Shown piece by piece: positions 17,064 through 24,822 of a DNA stretch of 64,000 nucleotides. The notes below the pieces were generated by a model. That model had not been told where the DNA came from. It did no database searches and was given only the letters and a program-made list of their open reading frames with translations. Numbering within the stretch: the stretch's first letter is position 1; each line of letters opens with the position of its first letter. Origin of the DNA: Segatella copri (GTDB taxonomy: Bacteria; Bacteroidota; Bacteroidia; Bacteroidales; Bacteroidaceae); assembly GCF_009494395.1 (NCBI RefSeq), contig NZ_VZCB01000094.1:1-64000 (forward strand), given 5' to 3'. Made by a program: the position numbers and the translations under genes.

Positions 17064-18266
17064 TTATGCAGGGCATCCGCTTAAATCTTCTTCATCCATA
17101 TACTGGCTGAGAACGCGTGCGATGCGAATCAATCCCTGCATTAGGATCTTGCGAGGACAGGCGATGTTGAGGCGCAGGTAGCCCTGGCCAGCCTTTCTGC
17201 CATACATCGTACCACTGTTGACGAATACCTTGCCATCATTCATCAGCTTCTCATAAGCCTCGTCGCTTGACAGTTCGAATGGCAGGATATCGAGCCATAC
17301 CAGGTAGGTGCCTTCAAGGCGGGTAACGCGAACTTGTGGCAATTCGGTATTGAAGAATTCCTTTACTGCCTGATAGTTCTCGTAGAGATATTGGTTCAAT
17401 TCATCCAACCATTCTTCTCCCTCATTGTAAGCTGCCTGGAGAGCGATAACGCCGAATGGGTTTACGTCACAAACCTCGTTGATGTTGATGGCACGGTTGA
17501 TGCGGCGGCGCAATGTTGCATCCGGACAGATAATGTTGGCTATCTGAAGGCCTGCAATATTGAATGACTTAGATGGAGAATTCAATACTACGCAGTTGTC
17601 ACGGCAAGCCTCGCTGATGCTGGCAAATGGAGTATACTGATAGCCTGGCATGATGAGCTCGCAATGGATTTCATCTGCGATGACCTTTACACCGTGCTTG
17701 AGACAGATGTCGTTCATTCGCTCCAGTTCCTCTTTCTTCCAGACTCTTCCGGCTGGATTGTGAGGATTGCAGAGGATGAAGGCTGTGGTCTTCTCATCGG
17801 CACATTTGCGCTCGAAGTCTTCGAAATCTATCTCATAAGTGCAGTTGCCCACACGTTTCAGTTCGTTTTCTACTACTTCGCAGCCGCTGTTTGTAATGCA
17901 GGAGAAGAAACAGTTGTATACTGGAGTCTGTACCAGCACCTTCTCTCCAGGCATGCAGATGGCTTTCAAACAGCAAGAAATGGCTGGTACAACGCCTGAA
18001 GTATAGAGAATCCAGTCTTTCTCAATGTTCCACTGGTGGCGGCGGGAGAACCAGCTGATGATAGCCTCGTAATAAGAATCTGGTACGAGGGTATAGCCGA
18101 AGATGCCGTGAGCTACGCGCTTCTGAAGAGCTTCGATGATGCAGGGAGCAGTCTGGAAATCCATATCTGCTACCCACATCGGAATAACGCCGTCTTCCTT
18201 CACCAAATCCCATTTGTATGAGTTGGTTCCACGACGTTTGATGATTTCATCAAAATTGTATTTCAT
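17064..18266 (-). CDS. PatB/MalY-type PLP-dependent aminotransferase (C-S lyase)
   Basis: This 400-residue fold-type I PLP enzyme has the MalY/PatB opening RRGTNSYKWD and VIPMWVADMDFQ. It then has YTSGVVPAISCC, CNPHNPAGRVW, ADEIHCELI and the Schiff-base lysine K233 in SPSKSFNIAGLQ. Members cleave cystathionine or cysteine conjugates (beta C-S lyase), and some also repress maltose genes in enterics. The precise substrate is unknown. Its 5' flank carries two 22-bp-spaced direct repeats and the 100-bp inverted repeat described separately. Confidence 0.9.
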   Translation of the reverse strand: MKYNFDEIIKRRGTNSYKWDLVKEDGVIPMWVADMDFQTAPCIIEALQKRVAHGIFGYTLVPDSYYEAIISWFSRRHQWNIEKDWILYTSGVVPAISCCLKAICMPGEKVLVQTPVYNCFFSCITNSGCEVVENELKRVGNCTYEIDFEDFERKCADEKTTAFILCNPHNPAGRVWKKEELERMNDICLKHGVKVIADEIHCELIMPGYQYTPFASISEACRDNCVVLNSPSKSFNIAGLQIANIICPDATLRRRINRAININEVCDVNPFGVIALQAAYNEGEEWLDELNQYLYENYQAVKEFFNTELPQVRVTRLEGTYLVWLDILPFELSSDEAYEKLMNDGKVFVNSGTMYGRKAGQGYLRLNIACPRKILMQGLIRIARVLSQYMDEEDLSGCPA

Positions 18267-18294
18267 ATTTGTTTTCTATCTATGTTATTTCTTC

Positions 18295-18338
18295 TATTTA
18301 TATAGGATAAATCTCTTATTTATATAGGATCATTCTCT
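18295..18338 (-). promoter_or_regulatory. Pair of direct repeats upstream of the C-S lyase gene
   Basis: TATTTATATAGGAT occurs at 18295-18308 and again at 18317-18330. Each is followed by a similar NNNTCTCT tail, for a 22-bp period. They lie 28-64 bp before the minus-strand start. This fits a transcript start or operator region, but no TAnnTTTG box is seen, so the function is inferred. Confidence 0.45.
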
Positions 18339-18350
18339 TTTTCTCCTAAT

Positions 18351-18450
18351 TGAAATCTTCGTTCATCGACGTTGAATGTACGTTCATCGACGCTGAATGT
18401 ACATTCAACGTCGTTGAACCGCCGTTCAGCGTCGATGAACGGAGATTTCA
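18351..18450. repeat. 100-bp symmetric inverted repeat made of four 21-bp dyads
   Basis: Units start at 18360, 18381, 18402 and 18423, each 21 bp with a core like TTCATCGACGTTGAA. The first two units point one way and the last two the other. The outermost ends are TGAAATCT (18351-18358) and AGATTTCA (18443-18450). The two 50-bp halves match at about 42 of 50 positions when one is reverse-complemented. No ORF crosses it. The rest of the 263-bp gap contains only the 22-bp direct repeats and AT-rich sequence. Confidence 0.85.
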
Positions 18451-18529
18451 GTTAAGTGTAAGAATAATTAGTTATGGGAACAATAAGTAATTTACTTGAT
18501 TGTTGTCATTTCTGTAATTACCTCTTAAA

Positions 18530-19384
18530 CTATTTCGATTTATCTGTGATTTTACATGCACCCTTTGGCGCTTTGGCAAACTCAGTATATGTTACGCTTC
18601 CCACTTCGTCTGCCTCGATTCTTCCGGAGATAGGGTTCTTGATATTGGTGATACTTCCCTTAATCTGTGCATCGATGTTGGTGCAATCCTCGAAGGCACG
18701 GTCGCATTCCTTATCAAAGGTGCAATCCTCCAGAGTTACATGGTCCATGTAGCAGAGAGGCTGCTCGCCGCTGATGTGGCAACGTACGAACTTGATGTTC
18801 TTGCTGTGCCAGGCCAGATACTCACCATTCAGTTCCGAATCATAGACGGTTACATTCTCGCATTCCCAGAAACTGTCCTTGGTTGTAATCTTTGCGTTGT
18901 GAATCTCCACATTTCTGCAGTATTGGAATACATATTTAGAGTCGCTCTCAAGTCCGTCTACATAGATATTCTTGGAGAACATGAATGGATAAGTTCCATC
19001 GTGGAGTTTTACGTTCTTCAGTTTCAAGCCATCTACCTTCCAGAAAGTCTCATCAGCATCTGTGATGTTTACGTTTTCCAATTCCAGGTTCTTCATTTCG
19101 CGGAAGAACTTAGGACCATCGATGGTGCAGTCTTTCATCACCATATTATCACTATACCAGATGGCCGAACGGCTTTCTGGGGCGAAGTAGCAGTCTGTGA
19201 TGAGGGAACCATCCACATGCCACCAAGGGTATTTGCCATAAAACTTGGAATGGTGGCATTCTATGTTCTTGCAGCACTTGATGCCAGACTCGCCATCTGT
19301 AATCGTGATGTCCTCCAGACGTACATCGTGAGCACCGAAGAGAGGGCGCTCGCCTCCGAATGATTTGTTCTTTATCTGTTCCAT
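18530..19384 (-). CDS. DUF3737 family parallel beta-helix protein
   Basis: This 284-residue protein consists of short repeating strands ending in N/D and C, for example LEDITITDGESGIKCCKNIE, MKDCTIDGPKFF and LENVNITDADETFWKVDG. That pattern is typical of a right-handed beta-helix, and the whole reads as DUF3737. There is no signal peptide, so it is cytoplasmic. The function is unknown. It has its own -7 element and faces the inverted repeat at its 3' side. Confidence 0.85.
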   Translation of the reverse strand: MEQIKNKSFGGERPLFGAHDVRLEDITITDGESGIKCCKNIECHHSKFYGKYPWWHVDGSLITDCYFAPESRSAIWYSDNMVMKDCTIDGPKFFREMKNLELENVNITDADETFWKVDGLKLKNVKLHDGTYPFMFSKNIYVDGLESDSKYVFQYCRNVEIHNAKITTKDSFWECENVTVYDSELNGEYLAWHSKNIKFVRCHISGEQPLCYMDHVTLEDCTFDKECDRAFEDCTNIDAQIKGSITNIKNPISGRIEADEVGSVTYTEFAKAPKGACKITDKSK

Positions 19385-19423
19385 ACTTTTCTATTATCCT
19401 TTCTTATTTGTAATTTCTGTGTG

Positions 19424-19431
19424 CAAAATTA
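19424..19431 (-). promoter_or_regulatory. -7 element of the DUF3737 gene
   Basis: The minus strand reads TAATTTTG, about 40 bp before the start. No clear -33 box is visible. Confidence 0.5.
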
Positions 19432-19529
19432 CAAAAATAATGCCAAAGTCGTATAACCCGATTTACAGAAAAGTGTAACTTTATGGCGTATTTGTGGATA
19501 AAGTGGCTGAAGGCAGGAAAAATGGAAAT

Positions 19530-19572
19530 CAAAAAAGGCTGAATCATGAAGCATTTTCACGATTCAGCCCTT
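19530..19572 (-). terminator. mdh terminator
   Basis: GGCTGAATC and GATTCAGCC form the stem. On the minus strand it is followed by TTTTTT. Confidence 0.85.
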
Positions 19573-19606
19573 ATCGAGTTAACTTCTAAAAATCCGAAGC
19601 GGAGAA

Positions 19607-20599
19607 TTACAAGTTAGGGTTCATCTCTTTCCACTCAGCTACTGGAGGAACGATGCCGAGCTCTACGATCTCATCGCGCATCTTGCAAAGGTGCTCGTAA
19701 GACTTCTGGAGGCTAGCGAGCTCTTCCTCAGTACCTGTAGGCTCTGTGAAGTGAACACCAGTCTTGTCGATAGTAGTAGGCATAGCCATCATTACGTTCT
19801 TGAAACCGAGCTTGTCGTGGTTTACATAGCAACCTGCTGGCAATGTGAACTTCTCACCACCCATAGCAGCCTCGATCATCTTAACTGCGTTGTAAGCTGG
19901 GCTCTGGAATGAAGAACGACCACGGAGCTTGATGATGTTAGAACCACCCTGTACTGTGTGGTGCTTGATCTCTTCCCAACGCTCGTCAGAAAGACCCATC
20001 TCTGCCAATGGCTTGCCGTCAACCTTAACCTGAGAAGCGAATACAGCCATCTGCTCGCCGTGACCACCGTAAGTGTGAGCGCCAGTAACCTTATCCTGCT
20101 GTACACCGAACTCGAGGGCCAAAGCCTGCTGCAGACGAGTAGAATCGAGAGCTGCGAGTGATGTCAACTGGTTTGGCTTCAAACCTGAGTGGATAAGTGC
20201 TGTAAGAGCTGTAACGTCAGCTGGGTTGAAGATAACAACTACGTGCTCAACCTCTGGGCAGTACTTCTTGATATTGTCACCGAACTCAGCAGCAATCTTG
20301 CAGTTACCCTTGAGAAGGTCCTCACGAGTCATACCCTCCTTACGAGGAGCACCACCAGAAGAGATAATGTACTTAGCACCAGTGAAAGCTTCCTCTGGAT
20401 TTACTGTATAAGTAACGTTAACACCAGGGAATGCGCACTGCTGAATCTCATCGAAAACACCGTGAACACCTGGCTCGAAGATGTCGTAGAGACAAATATT
20501 AGGAGTAAGACCGAGCATCAAAGCGCTCTGAACCATGTTTGAACCAATCATACCGCCTGCACCGACGATAACGAGCTTGTCATTTGTTAAAAATTCCAT
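19607..20599 (-). CDS. mdh: Malate dehydrogenase
   Basis: This 330-residue NAD-dependent dehydrogenase of the LDH/MDH superfamily has GAGGMIG (about 13-19) as the nucleotide-binding loop. GGAPRKEGMTR provides arginines expected for a dicarboxylate, NPADV and DSTRL follow, and the catalytic histidine lies in HTYGGHGE. It interconverts malate and oxaloacetate, which in Prevotella-type fermenters feeds the route to succinate. It is a single-gene unit with its own promoter and terminator. Confidence 0.92.
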   Translation of the reverse strand: MEFLTNDKLVIVGAGGMIGSNMVQSALMLGLTPNICLYDIFEPGVHGVFDEIQQCAFPGVNVTYTVNPEEAFTGAKYIISSGGAPRKEGMTREDLLKGNCKIAAEFGDNIKKYCPEVEHVVVIFNPADVTALTALIHSGLKPNQLTSLAALDSTRLQQALALEFGVQQDKVTGAHTYGGHGEQMAVFASQVKVDGKPLAEMGLSDERWEEIKHHTVQGGSNIIKLRGRSSFQSPAYNAVKMIEAAMGGEKFTLPAGCYVNHDKLGFKNVMMAMPTTIDKTGVHFTEPTGTEEELASLQKSYEHLCKMRDEIVELGIVPPVAEWKEMNPNL

Positions 20600-20730
20600 A
20601 ACTACAATATTTTATTTAAGATGTTTATAAATTTCTTGCTTACTGAGTTGCAATGTGTTGCAACTTTTGTTTTGCTGGATTGTCATCAGATAAAAAGACC
20701 GTAAATCTCGCTCTTTTGGCTTTCCGACCG

Positions 20731-20738
20731 CAAAATTA
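20731..20738 (-). promoter_or_regulatory. mdh promoter -7 element
   Basis: The minus strand reads TAATTTTG, about 130 bp before the mdh start, which implies a long leader. No second box closer to the gene is seen. Confidence 0.5.
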
Positions 20739-20778
20739 CTAAAAAGTAATGTAAAACGTGCATTTATTTCCGCTTAAA

Positions 20779-20810
20779 TTTGTGATTAATTCTTAAAATT
20801 CGTATCTTTG
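20779..20810 (+). promoter_or_regulatory. Promoter of the aminopeptidase P gene
   Basis: TTTG at 20779-20782 and TATCTTTG at 20803-20810, separated by 20 bp, make a near-perfect Bacteroidota promoter. It is divergent from the mdh promoter. The 304-bp gap 20600-20903 otherwise holds only leader sequence. Confidence 0.8.
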
Positions 20811-20903
20811 TAATCTCTAATTAGCAAAATACTATATTTTCTTCTCTTTCCAGAGAGGAATGGTAGTAATAAACGAAATGTATAATTATAATAATGTGTG
20901 CCG

Positions 20904-22691
20904 ATGAATATGATTAATCAAAGATTGGAAAGTTTAAGGGAGGTTATGAAGCGTGAGCATCTTGCTGCGTTCATTTTTCCTAGTACTGATGCTCATCAAA
21001 GTGAGTATGTTGCTGACCATTGGATGGGTAGGGCTTGGATATCAGGCTTTGATGGTTCTGCAGGAACAGCAGTCGTGACCATGCATTCTGCTGCGTTGTG
21101 GACAGACTCCCGCTATTTTCTTGCTGCTGAGGAACAGTTGAAAGGTACTGAGTTTCAGTTGATGAAATTGAAAATTCCGGGAACTCTTTCGATTGCAGAA
21201 TGGCTGGGGAAGGAGCTGCAGGATGTAGACTCTCCAGAAGTGGGTCTGGACGGATGGGTTAATTCCTATACCTCAACTTCAGGATTGATTGCTGATTTGC
21301 GTAAAGCAGGCGGCATCACGGTTCGTACCAATTTTGATCCGTTGGAGGAAATTTGGAAAGATCGTCCTTCCATTCCTTTGAAACCTGTAGAAATTCAGCC
21401 AATGGAATTTGCTGGTGAGGATGTTCCTTCTAAGATTAAGCGTATCAGACTGGCTTTAAGAGCTCAGCATGCTGATGGCATGTTGGTTTCTGCCCTGGAT
21501 GATATCGCCTGGACTCTGAATCTGCGTGGTACTGATGTGCATTGCGTCCCTGTGTTTGTCAGCTATCTCCTGATAGCTTCGGACAAGGTGTCACTTTTTG
21601 TTGATGAAGCTAAAGTCAGCTCCGAGATACGTGCATATCTGGAATCCAACGGTGTCTCTATATATAAATGTAATAAGGTGGAAGAGGGGCTGAAGGCTTA
21701 TTCTGAATATAATATTCTCCTGGATGGTAACGAAACCAGTTATTATCTTTGGAAAGCAGTAAGATGTCAGGAGATAGTTCAAGCTTCTTCCCCAATACCG
21801 GCAATGAAGGCTGTGAAGAATGAGGCCGAGATAGCCGGATATCGTAGTGCGATGTTGAAAGACGGTGTGGCGATGGTGAAATTCCTCAAATGGCTGCTTC
21901 CGGCTGTTGAGGCTGGAGGGGAAACCGAAATCTCAATCGATAAGAAGTTGACTGCTTTGCGTGCAGAACAGAAATTGTTCCGTGATATCTCATTTGACAC
22001 AATTGCTGGATATCAGGCTCATGGAGCTATCGTTCATTATGAGGCAACGCCGGAAACTGATATTCCTTTGAAGCCGGAGGGATTGCTGCTCCTTGATTCA
22101 GGTGCACAATATCAGGATGGCACTACTGATATTACCCGTACCATTGCTCTGGGGCCGATTACCGAGGAAATGAAACACATCTATACGTTGGTACTGAAGG
22201 CTCATATACAGTTGGAATTGGCTAAATTCCCTGATGGCGCTTCCGGTACTCAACTCGATGCTTTGGGACGAGAGTGCATGTGGAGAGAAGGATTCAATTT
22301 CCTGCATGGTACAGGTCACGGTGTTGGATCCTATCTGAGCGTGCATGAAGGACCTCACCAAATCCGAATGGAGTATATGCCGACTCCATTACGTGCCGGC
22401 ATGACTTTGACGGATGAACCAGGACTCTATCTGGCGGGAAAGTTTGGAGTACGTATCGAAAACACAGTCTTGCTTTCCGGTTATATGAAAACGGAATTCG
22501 GTAAGTTCTTACAGATAGAACCTCTAACCCTTTGTCCGATAGATACAGCACCAATTGATTTGACAATGCTCATGCCGGAAGAGCTGGCTTGGCTCAATGA
22601 ATATCATGCTAAGGTGTATGCAGAATTGGCTCCTTATCTTGATGAAGAGGAGAAAAAATGGCTAGAAAATGCCACAAAAGCCATAAAATGA
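20904..22691 (+). CDS. Xaa-Pro aminopeptidase (aminopeptidase P, M24B)
   Basis: From ATG 20904 the protein has 595 residues; GTG 20898 would add two. Two N-terminal creatinase-like domains precede the pita-bread catalytic domain. The metal ligands are D398 and D409 (DSGAQYQDGTTD), histidine in HGTGHGVGSYL, and glutamates in TDEPGLYL and RIENTVLL. It removes an N-terminal residue next to proline in peptides and is cytoplasmic. It has its own strong promoter, and the rpsU promoter follows directly. Confidence 0.92.
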   Translation: MNMINQRLESLREVMKREHLAAFIFPSTDAHQSEYVADHWMGRAWISGFDGSAGTAVVTMHSAALWTDSRYFLAAEEQLKGTEFQLMKLKIPGTLSIAEWLGKELQDVDSPEVGLDGWVNSYTSTSGLIADLRKAGGITVRTNFDPLEEIWKDRPSIPLKPVEIQPMEFAGEDVPSKIKRIRLALRAQHADGMLVSALDDIAWTLNLRGTDVHCVPVFVSYLLIASDKVSLFVDEAKVSSEIRAYLESNGVSIYKCNKVEEGLKAYSEYNILLDGNETSYYLWKAVRCQEIVQASSPIPAMKAVKNEAEIAGYRSAMLKDGVAMVKFLKWLLPAVEAGGETEISIDKKLTALRAEQKLFRDISFDTIAGYQAHGAIVHYEATPETDIPLKPEGLLLLDSGAQYQDGTTDITRTIALGPITEEMKHIYTLVLKAHIQLELAKFPDGASGTQLDALGRECMWREGFNFLHGTGHGVGSYLSVHEGPHQIRMEYMPTPLRAGMTLTDEPGLYLAGKFGVRIENTVLLSGYMKTEFGKFLQIEPLTLCPIDTAPIDLTMLMPEELAWLNEYHAKVYAELAPYLDEEEKKWLENATKAIK

Positions 22692-22722
22692 AGGCGTTAA
22701 AACAAAAAAAACGTCTAAATTC

Positions 22723-22753
22723 TTGGTTATCTGAAAAATAAGATGTAATTTTG
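22723..22753 (+). promoter_or_regulatory. rpsU promoter
   Basis: TTG at 22723-22725, a 20-bp spacer, and TAATTTTG at 22746-22753. The leader to the ATG is about 75 nt. Confidence 0.78.
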
Positions 22754-22829
22754 CACCCGCAAATTGTGGCATCATGCCCATTACGCAAGAAATAATATAA
22801 GTTTAACATTATAAATTAAAAGCAAAAAA

Positions 22830-23021
22830 ATGATTATTGTACCAGTTAAGGACGGTGAGAACATCGAGAGAGCTCTCAAGAAGTTTAAGAGAAAGTTTGA
22901 AAAGACAGGTGTTGTTAAGGAATTGCGTGCTCGTCAGCAGTACGACAAGCCATCTGTTTTGAAGCGTCTCAAGATGGAACACGCCATTTACGTACAGCAG
23001 TTGCGCGCAAACGAGGAATAA
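22830..23021 (+). CDS. rpsU: 30S ribosomal protein bS21
   Basis: This 63-residue basic protein has the bS21 pattern VPVKDGENIERALKKFKRKF and RARQQYDKPS. The tail HAIYVQQLRANEE keeps a tyrosine at position 54. In Flavobacteriia ribosomes, bS21 helps hide the anti-Shine-Dalgarno end of 16S rRNA. The sequence before this ATG is A-rich with no Shine-Dalgarno motif. It leads the rpsU-xerC-hpf group. Confidence 0.95.
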   Translation: MIIVPVKDGENIERALKKFKRKFEKTGVVKELRARQQYDKPSVLKRLKMEHAIYVQQLRANEE

Positions 23022-23042
23022 TAGTAAAAAATCCTCAAAAAA

Positions 23043-23074
23043 TTTGGTAGTTTGAATTAATTTTCGTAACTTCG
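23043..23074 (+). promoter_or_regulatory. Possible xerC promoter
   Basis: TTTG at 23043-23046, a 20-bp spacer, and TAACTTCG at 23067-23074 (one mismatch). The spacing supports it, although readthrough from rpsU is also possible. Confidence 0.5.
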
Positions 23075-23089
23075 TTGCCGAATAACAGA

Positions 23090-23986
23090 ATGAGCAACGT
23101 TATGCTGAATATTGACAAGTTCTTAGAATACTTAGAGTGCGAACTGAATAGGTCGCAAAGGACAGTAGAAAGCTATCGGGATGATTTGAAACACTTCGAG
23201 AAGTTTGCTAGGGACTTGTCTGATTCCTTCTCTTGGGAAACCGTTGATGCTGATCTCGTCCGTAACTGGATGGCTCAGATGATTGACGAGGGAAATAAGG
23301 CTACTTCAGTCTGTAGAAGACTGAGTGCTTTGAAGACTTTTTATCGTTTTGCCTTGTCGAGGCATTATGTGGAAAGTGATCCTGTTTATCAAGTCCAAGG
23401 GCCGAAAAAAGAAAAACCTCTGCCGCAATTCTTGAAAGAGAGTGAGTTGGAGGATTTGCTGGATAAGCAACAGTGGGGGACTGATTATAATAGTGTACGT
23501 GCGCGTACCTTAATTATAACGTTCTATGAAACTGGGATGCGAGTCTCGGAACTGGTTGGCTTGAATGATGAGGATGTCAACTTTCTGAATAAAGAGTTGA
23601 AGGTCACGGGAAAGGGAAATAAGCAGCGTGTCATTCCGTTTGGTGACGAGCTTTGTGAAACTTTACAAGGATATATAAGGCTAAGGAATCTTAGCTTGGA
23701 GCGAAAGTCGGATGCTTTGTTCCTTTCTAGAAAGGGGACGAGGATGAGTACTGCAAATGTTCGCTCTATTGTGAAGGAAAACCTCTCGAGGGTCTGCTCG
23801 TTGAAAAAGAAAAGTCCACATGTCTTGAGACATACGTTTGCTACGGCAATGTTGAATCATCATGTTGGTATTGAAAGTTTGAAAAAACTGTTGGGACATG
23901 CCAAGCTCTCTACTACGGAGATTTATACGCATACAACGTTCGAACAGTTAAAGCGAGTTTATAATGAAGCCCATCCAAGGGCATAA
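23090..23986 (+). CDS. xerC: Tyrosine recombinase XerC/XerD-like
   Basis: From ATG 23090 the protein has 298 residues. A SAM-like core-binding N-terminus (LEYLECELNRSQRTVESYRDDL) precedes the catalytic domain. All active-site residues are present: Arg in TGMRVSEL, Lys in VTGKGNKQR, HxxR in HVLRHTFAT, His in LLGHAKLSTT, and the nucleophile Tyr 279 in EIYTHT. It fits chromosome-dimer resolution at dif. It lies between rpsU and hpf with no mobile-element marks, so a housekeeping role is more likely than an integrase. XerC versus XerD cannot be settled here. Confidence 0.88.
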   Translation: MSNVMLNIDKFLEYLECELNRSQRTVESYRDDLKHFEKFARDLSDSFSWETVDADLVRNWMAQMIDEGNKATSVCRRLSALKTFYRFALSRHYVESDPVYQVQGPKKEKPLPQFLKESELEDLLDKQQWGTDYNSVRARTLIITFYETGMRVSELVGLNDEDVNFLNKELKVTGKGNKQRVIPFGDELCETLQGYIRLRNLSLERKSDALFLSRKGTRMSTANVRSIVKENLSRVCSLKKKSPHVLRHTFATAMLNHHVGIESLKKLLGHAKLSTTEIYTHTTFEQLKRVYNEAHPRA

Positions 23987-23999
23987 CCTTTTAAAAATT

Positions 24000-24012
24000 G
24001 GAGGTCACTATG
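24000..24012 (+). promoter_or_regulatory. Strong Shine-Dalgarno site of hpf
   Basis: GGAGG at 24000-24004 lies 5 nt before ATG 24010. It is unusual here because most genes in the window have none, and it fixes the start against the TTG frame at 23998. Confidence 0.7.
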
Positions 24013-24309
24013 GAAATTAAGATTCAGTCGATTCATTTCGACGCTACTGAGAAGTTACAGGCGTTTATCGAAAAGAAAATCGCCAAGTTGGAGAAAACTT
24101 ATGAAGATATACAGAAAGTAGAGGTGCAATTAAAGGTCGTAAAACCTGCTACTGCCCTTAACAAGGAAGTTCATCTCGATGTTGCAGTCCCAGGAACCCA
24201 GTTGTTCGTGGAGAAGACATGCGATACTTTTGAGGAGGGAGTTGACCAGGCAGTGGATTCTATGAAGGTTCAATTGACCAAATTTAAAGAAAAAACAAGG
24301 AATCGATAA
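24010..24309 (+). CDS. hpf: Ribosome hibernation-promoting factor (HPF/RaiA)
   Basis: This 99-residue protein of the S30AE family has MEIKIQSIHFDATEKLQAFIEKKIAKLEK, then KEVHLDVAVPG and DQAVDSMKVQLTKFKEK. It is the short form, without the C-terminal dimerising domain of long HPF. It binds the decoding region of idle 30S subunits. It ends the rpsU-xerC-hpf group and is followed by a separate tRNA promoter. Confidence 0.92.
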   Translation: MEIKIQSIHFDATEKLQAFIEKKIAKLEKTYEDIQKVEVQLKVVKPATALNKEVHLDVAVPGTQLFVEKTCDTFEEGVDQAVDSMKVQLTKFKEKTRNR

Positions 24310-24326
24310 AAAAAACACGAAAAAAT

Positions 24327-24357
24327 TTTGTGGATTCAAAAAATAGTTGTATCTTTG
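24327..24357 (+). promoter_or_regulatory. Promoter of the tRNA-tuf transcript
   Basis: TTTG at 24327-24330, a 19-bp spacer, and TATCTTTG at 24350-24357, about 53 bp before the first tRNA. Confidence 0.8.
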
Positions 24358-24409
24358 CAGCCGTTTTCCGATAGGTCGAAAACTTAGCCGTATTGCGGCT
24401 GTAAAGATT

Positions 24410-24483
24410 GCCTCTTTAGCTCAGTTGGCCAGAGCACGTGATTTGTAATCTCGGGGTCGTTGGTTCGAATCCGACAAGAGGCT
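24410..24483 (+). tRNA. tRNA-Thr (UGU anticodon)
   Basis: Acceptor arms GCCTCTT and AAGAGGC pair. The anticodon loop is TTTGTAA with anticodon TGT, and the T-arm GGTTCGAATCC is canonical. CCA is not encoded. Confidence 0.93.
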
Positions 24484-24499
24484 CGAAAAGAAAGTCTAT

Positions 24500-24581
24500 G
24501 GGTAGTTACCAGAGTGGCCAAATGGGGCAGACTGTAAATCTGCTGGCTATGCCTTCGGTGGTTCGAATCCATCACTACCCA
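24500..24581 (+). tRNA. tRNA-Tyr (GUA anticodon)
   Basis: Acceptor arms GGGTAGT and ACTACCC pair. The anticodon is GTA in GACTGTAAATC. The long variable arm, typical of tRNA-Tyr, gives 82 nt. CCA is not encoded. Confidence 0.93.
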
Positions 24582-24594
24582 CTTTCTTTGATAA

Positions 24595-24667
24595 GCGGAA
24601 ATAGCTCAGTTGATAGAGCACTAGCCTTCCAAGCTGGGGGTCGCGGGTTTGAGCCCCGTTTTCCGCT
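24595..24667 (+). tRNA. tRNA-Gly (UCC anticodon)
   Basis: Acceptor arms GCGGAAA and TTTCCGC pair. The anticodon loop is CTTCCAA with anticodon TCC. CCA is not encoded. Confidence 0.92.
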
Positions 24668-24681
24668 CAATTTATTAACTT

Positions 24682-24753
<72 letters not shown>

Positions 24754-24822
24754 CTATCGTTCTAGATGCTTTAGGATGGTAGAGGAACAGATTATTCATT
24801 TATATAAATAAAAAGAAAAGCT

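Noticed and set aside
18351..18450. Possible CRISPR array
   Set aside because: Units are 21 bp with no spacers between them, the orientation reverses midway, and no cas gene is near.
23090..23986. xerC gene as the integrase of a mobile element
   Set aside because: It sits between rpsU and hpf with no attachment repeats, cargo or relaxase, so a housekeeping Xer recombinase is the simpler reading.
24301..24409. A structured leader or riboswitch before the tRNAs
   Set aside because: The stretch contains only a good promoter and a short 5' extension; no riboswitch pattern was recognised.
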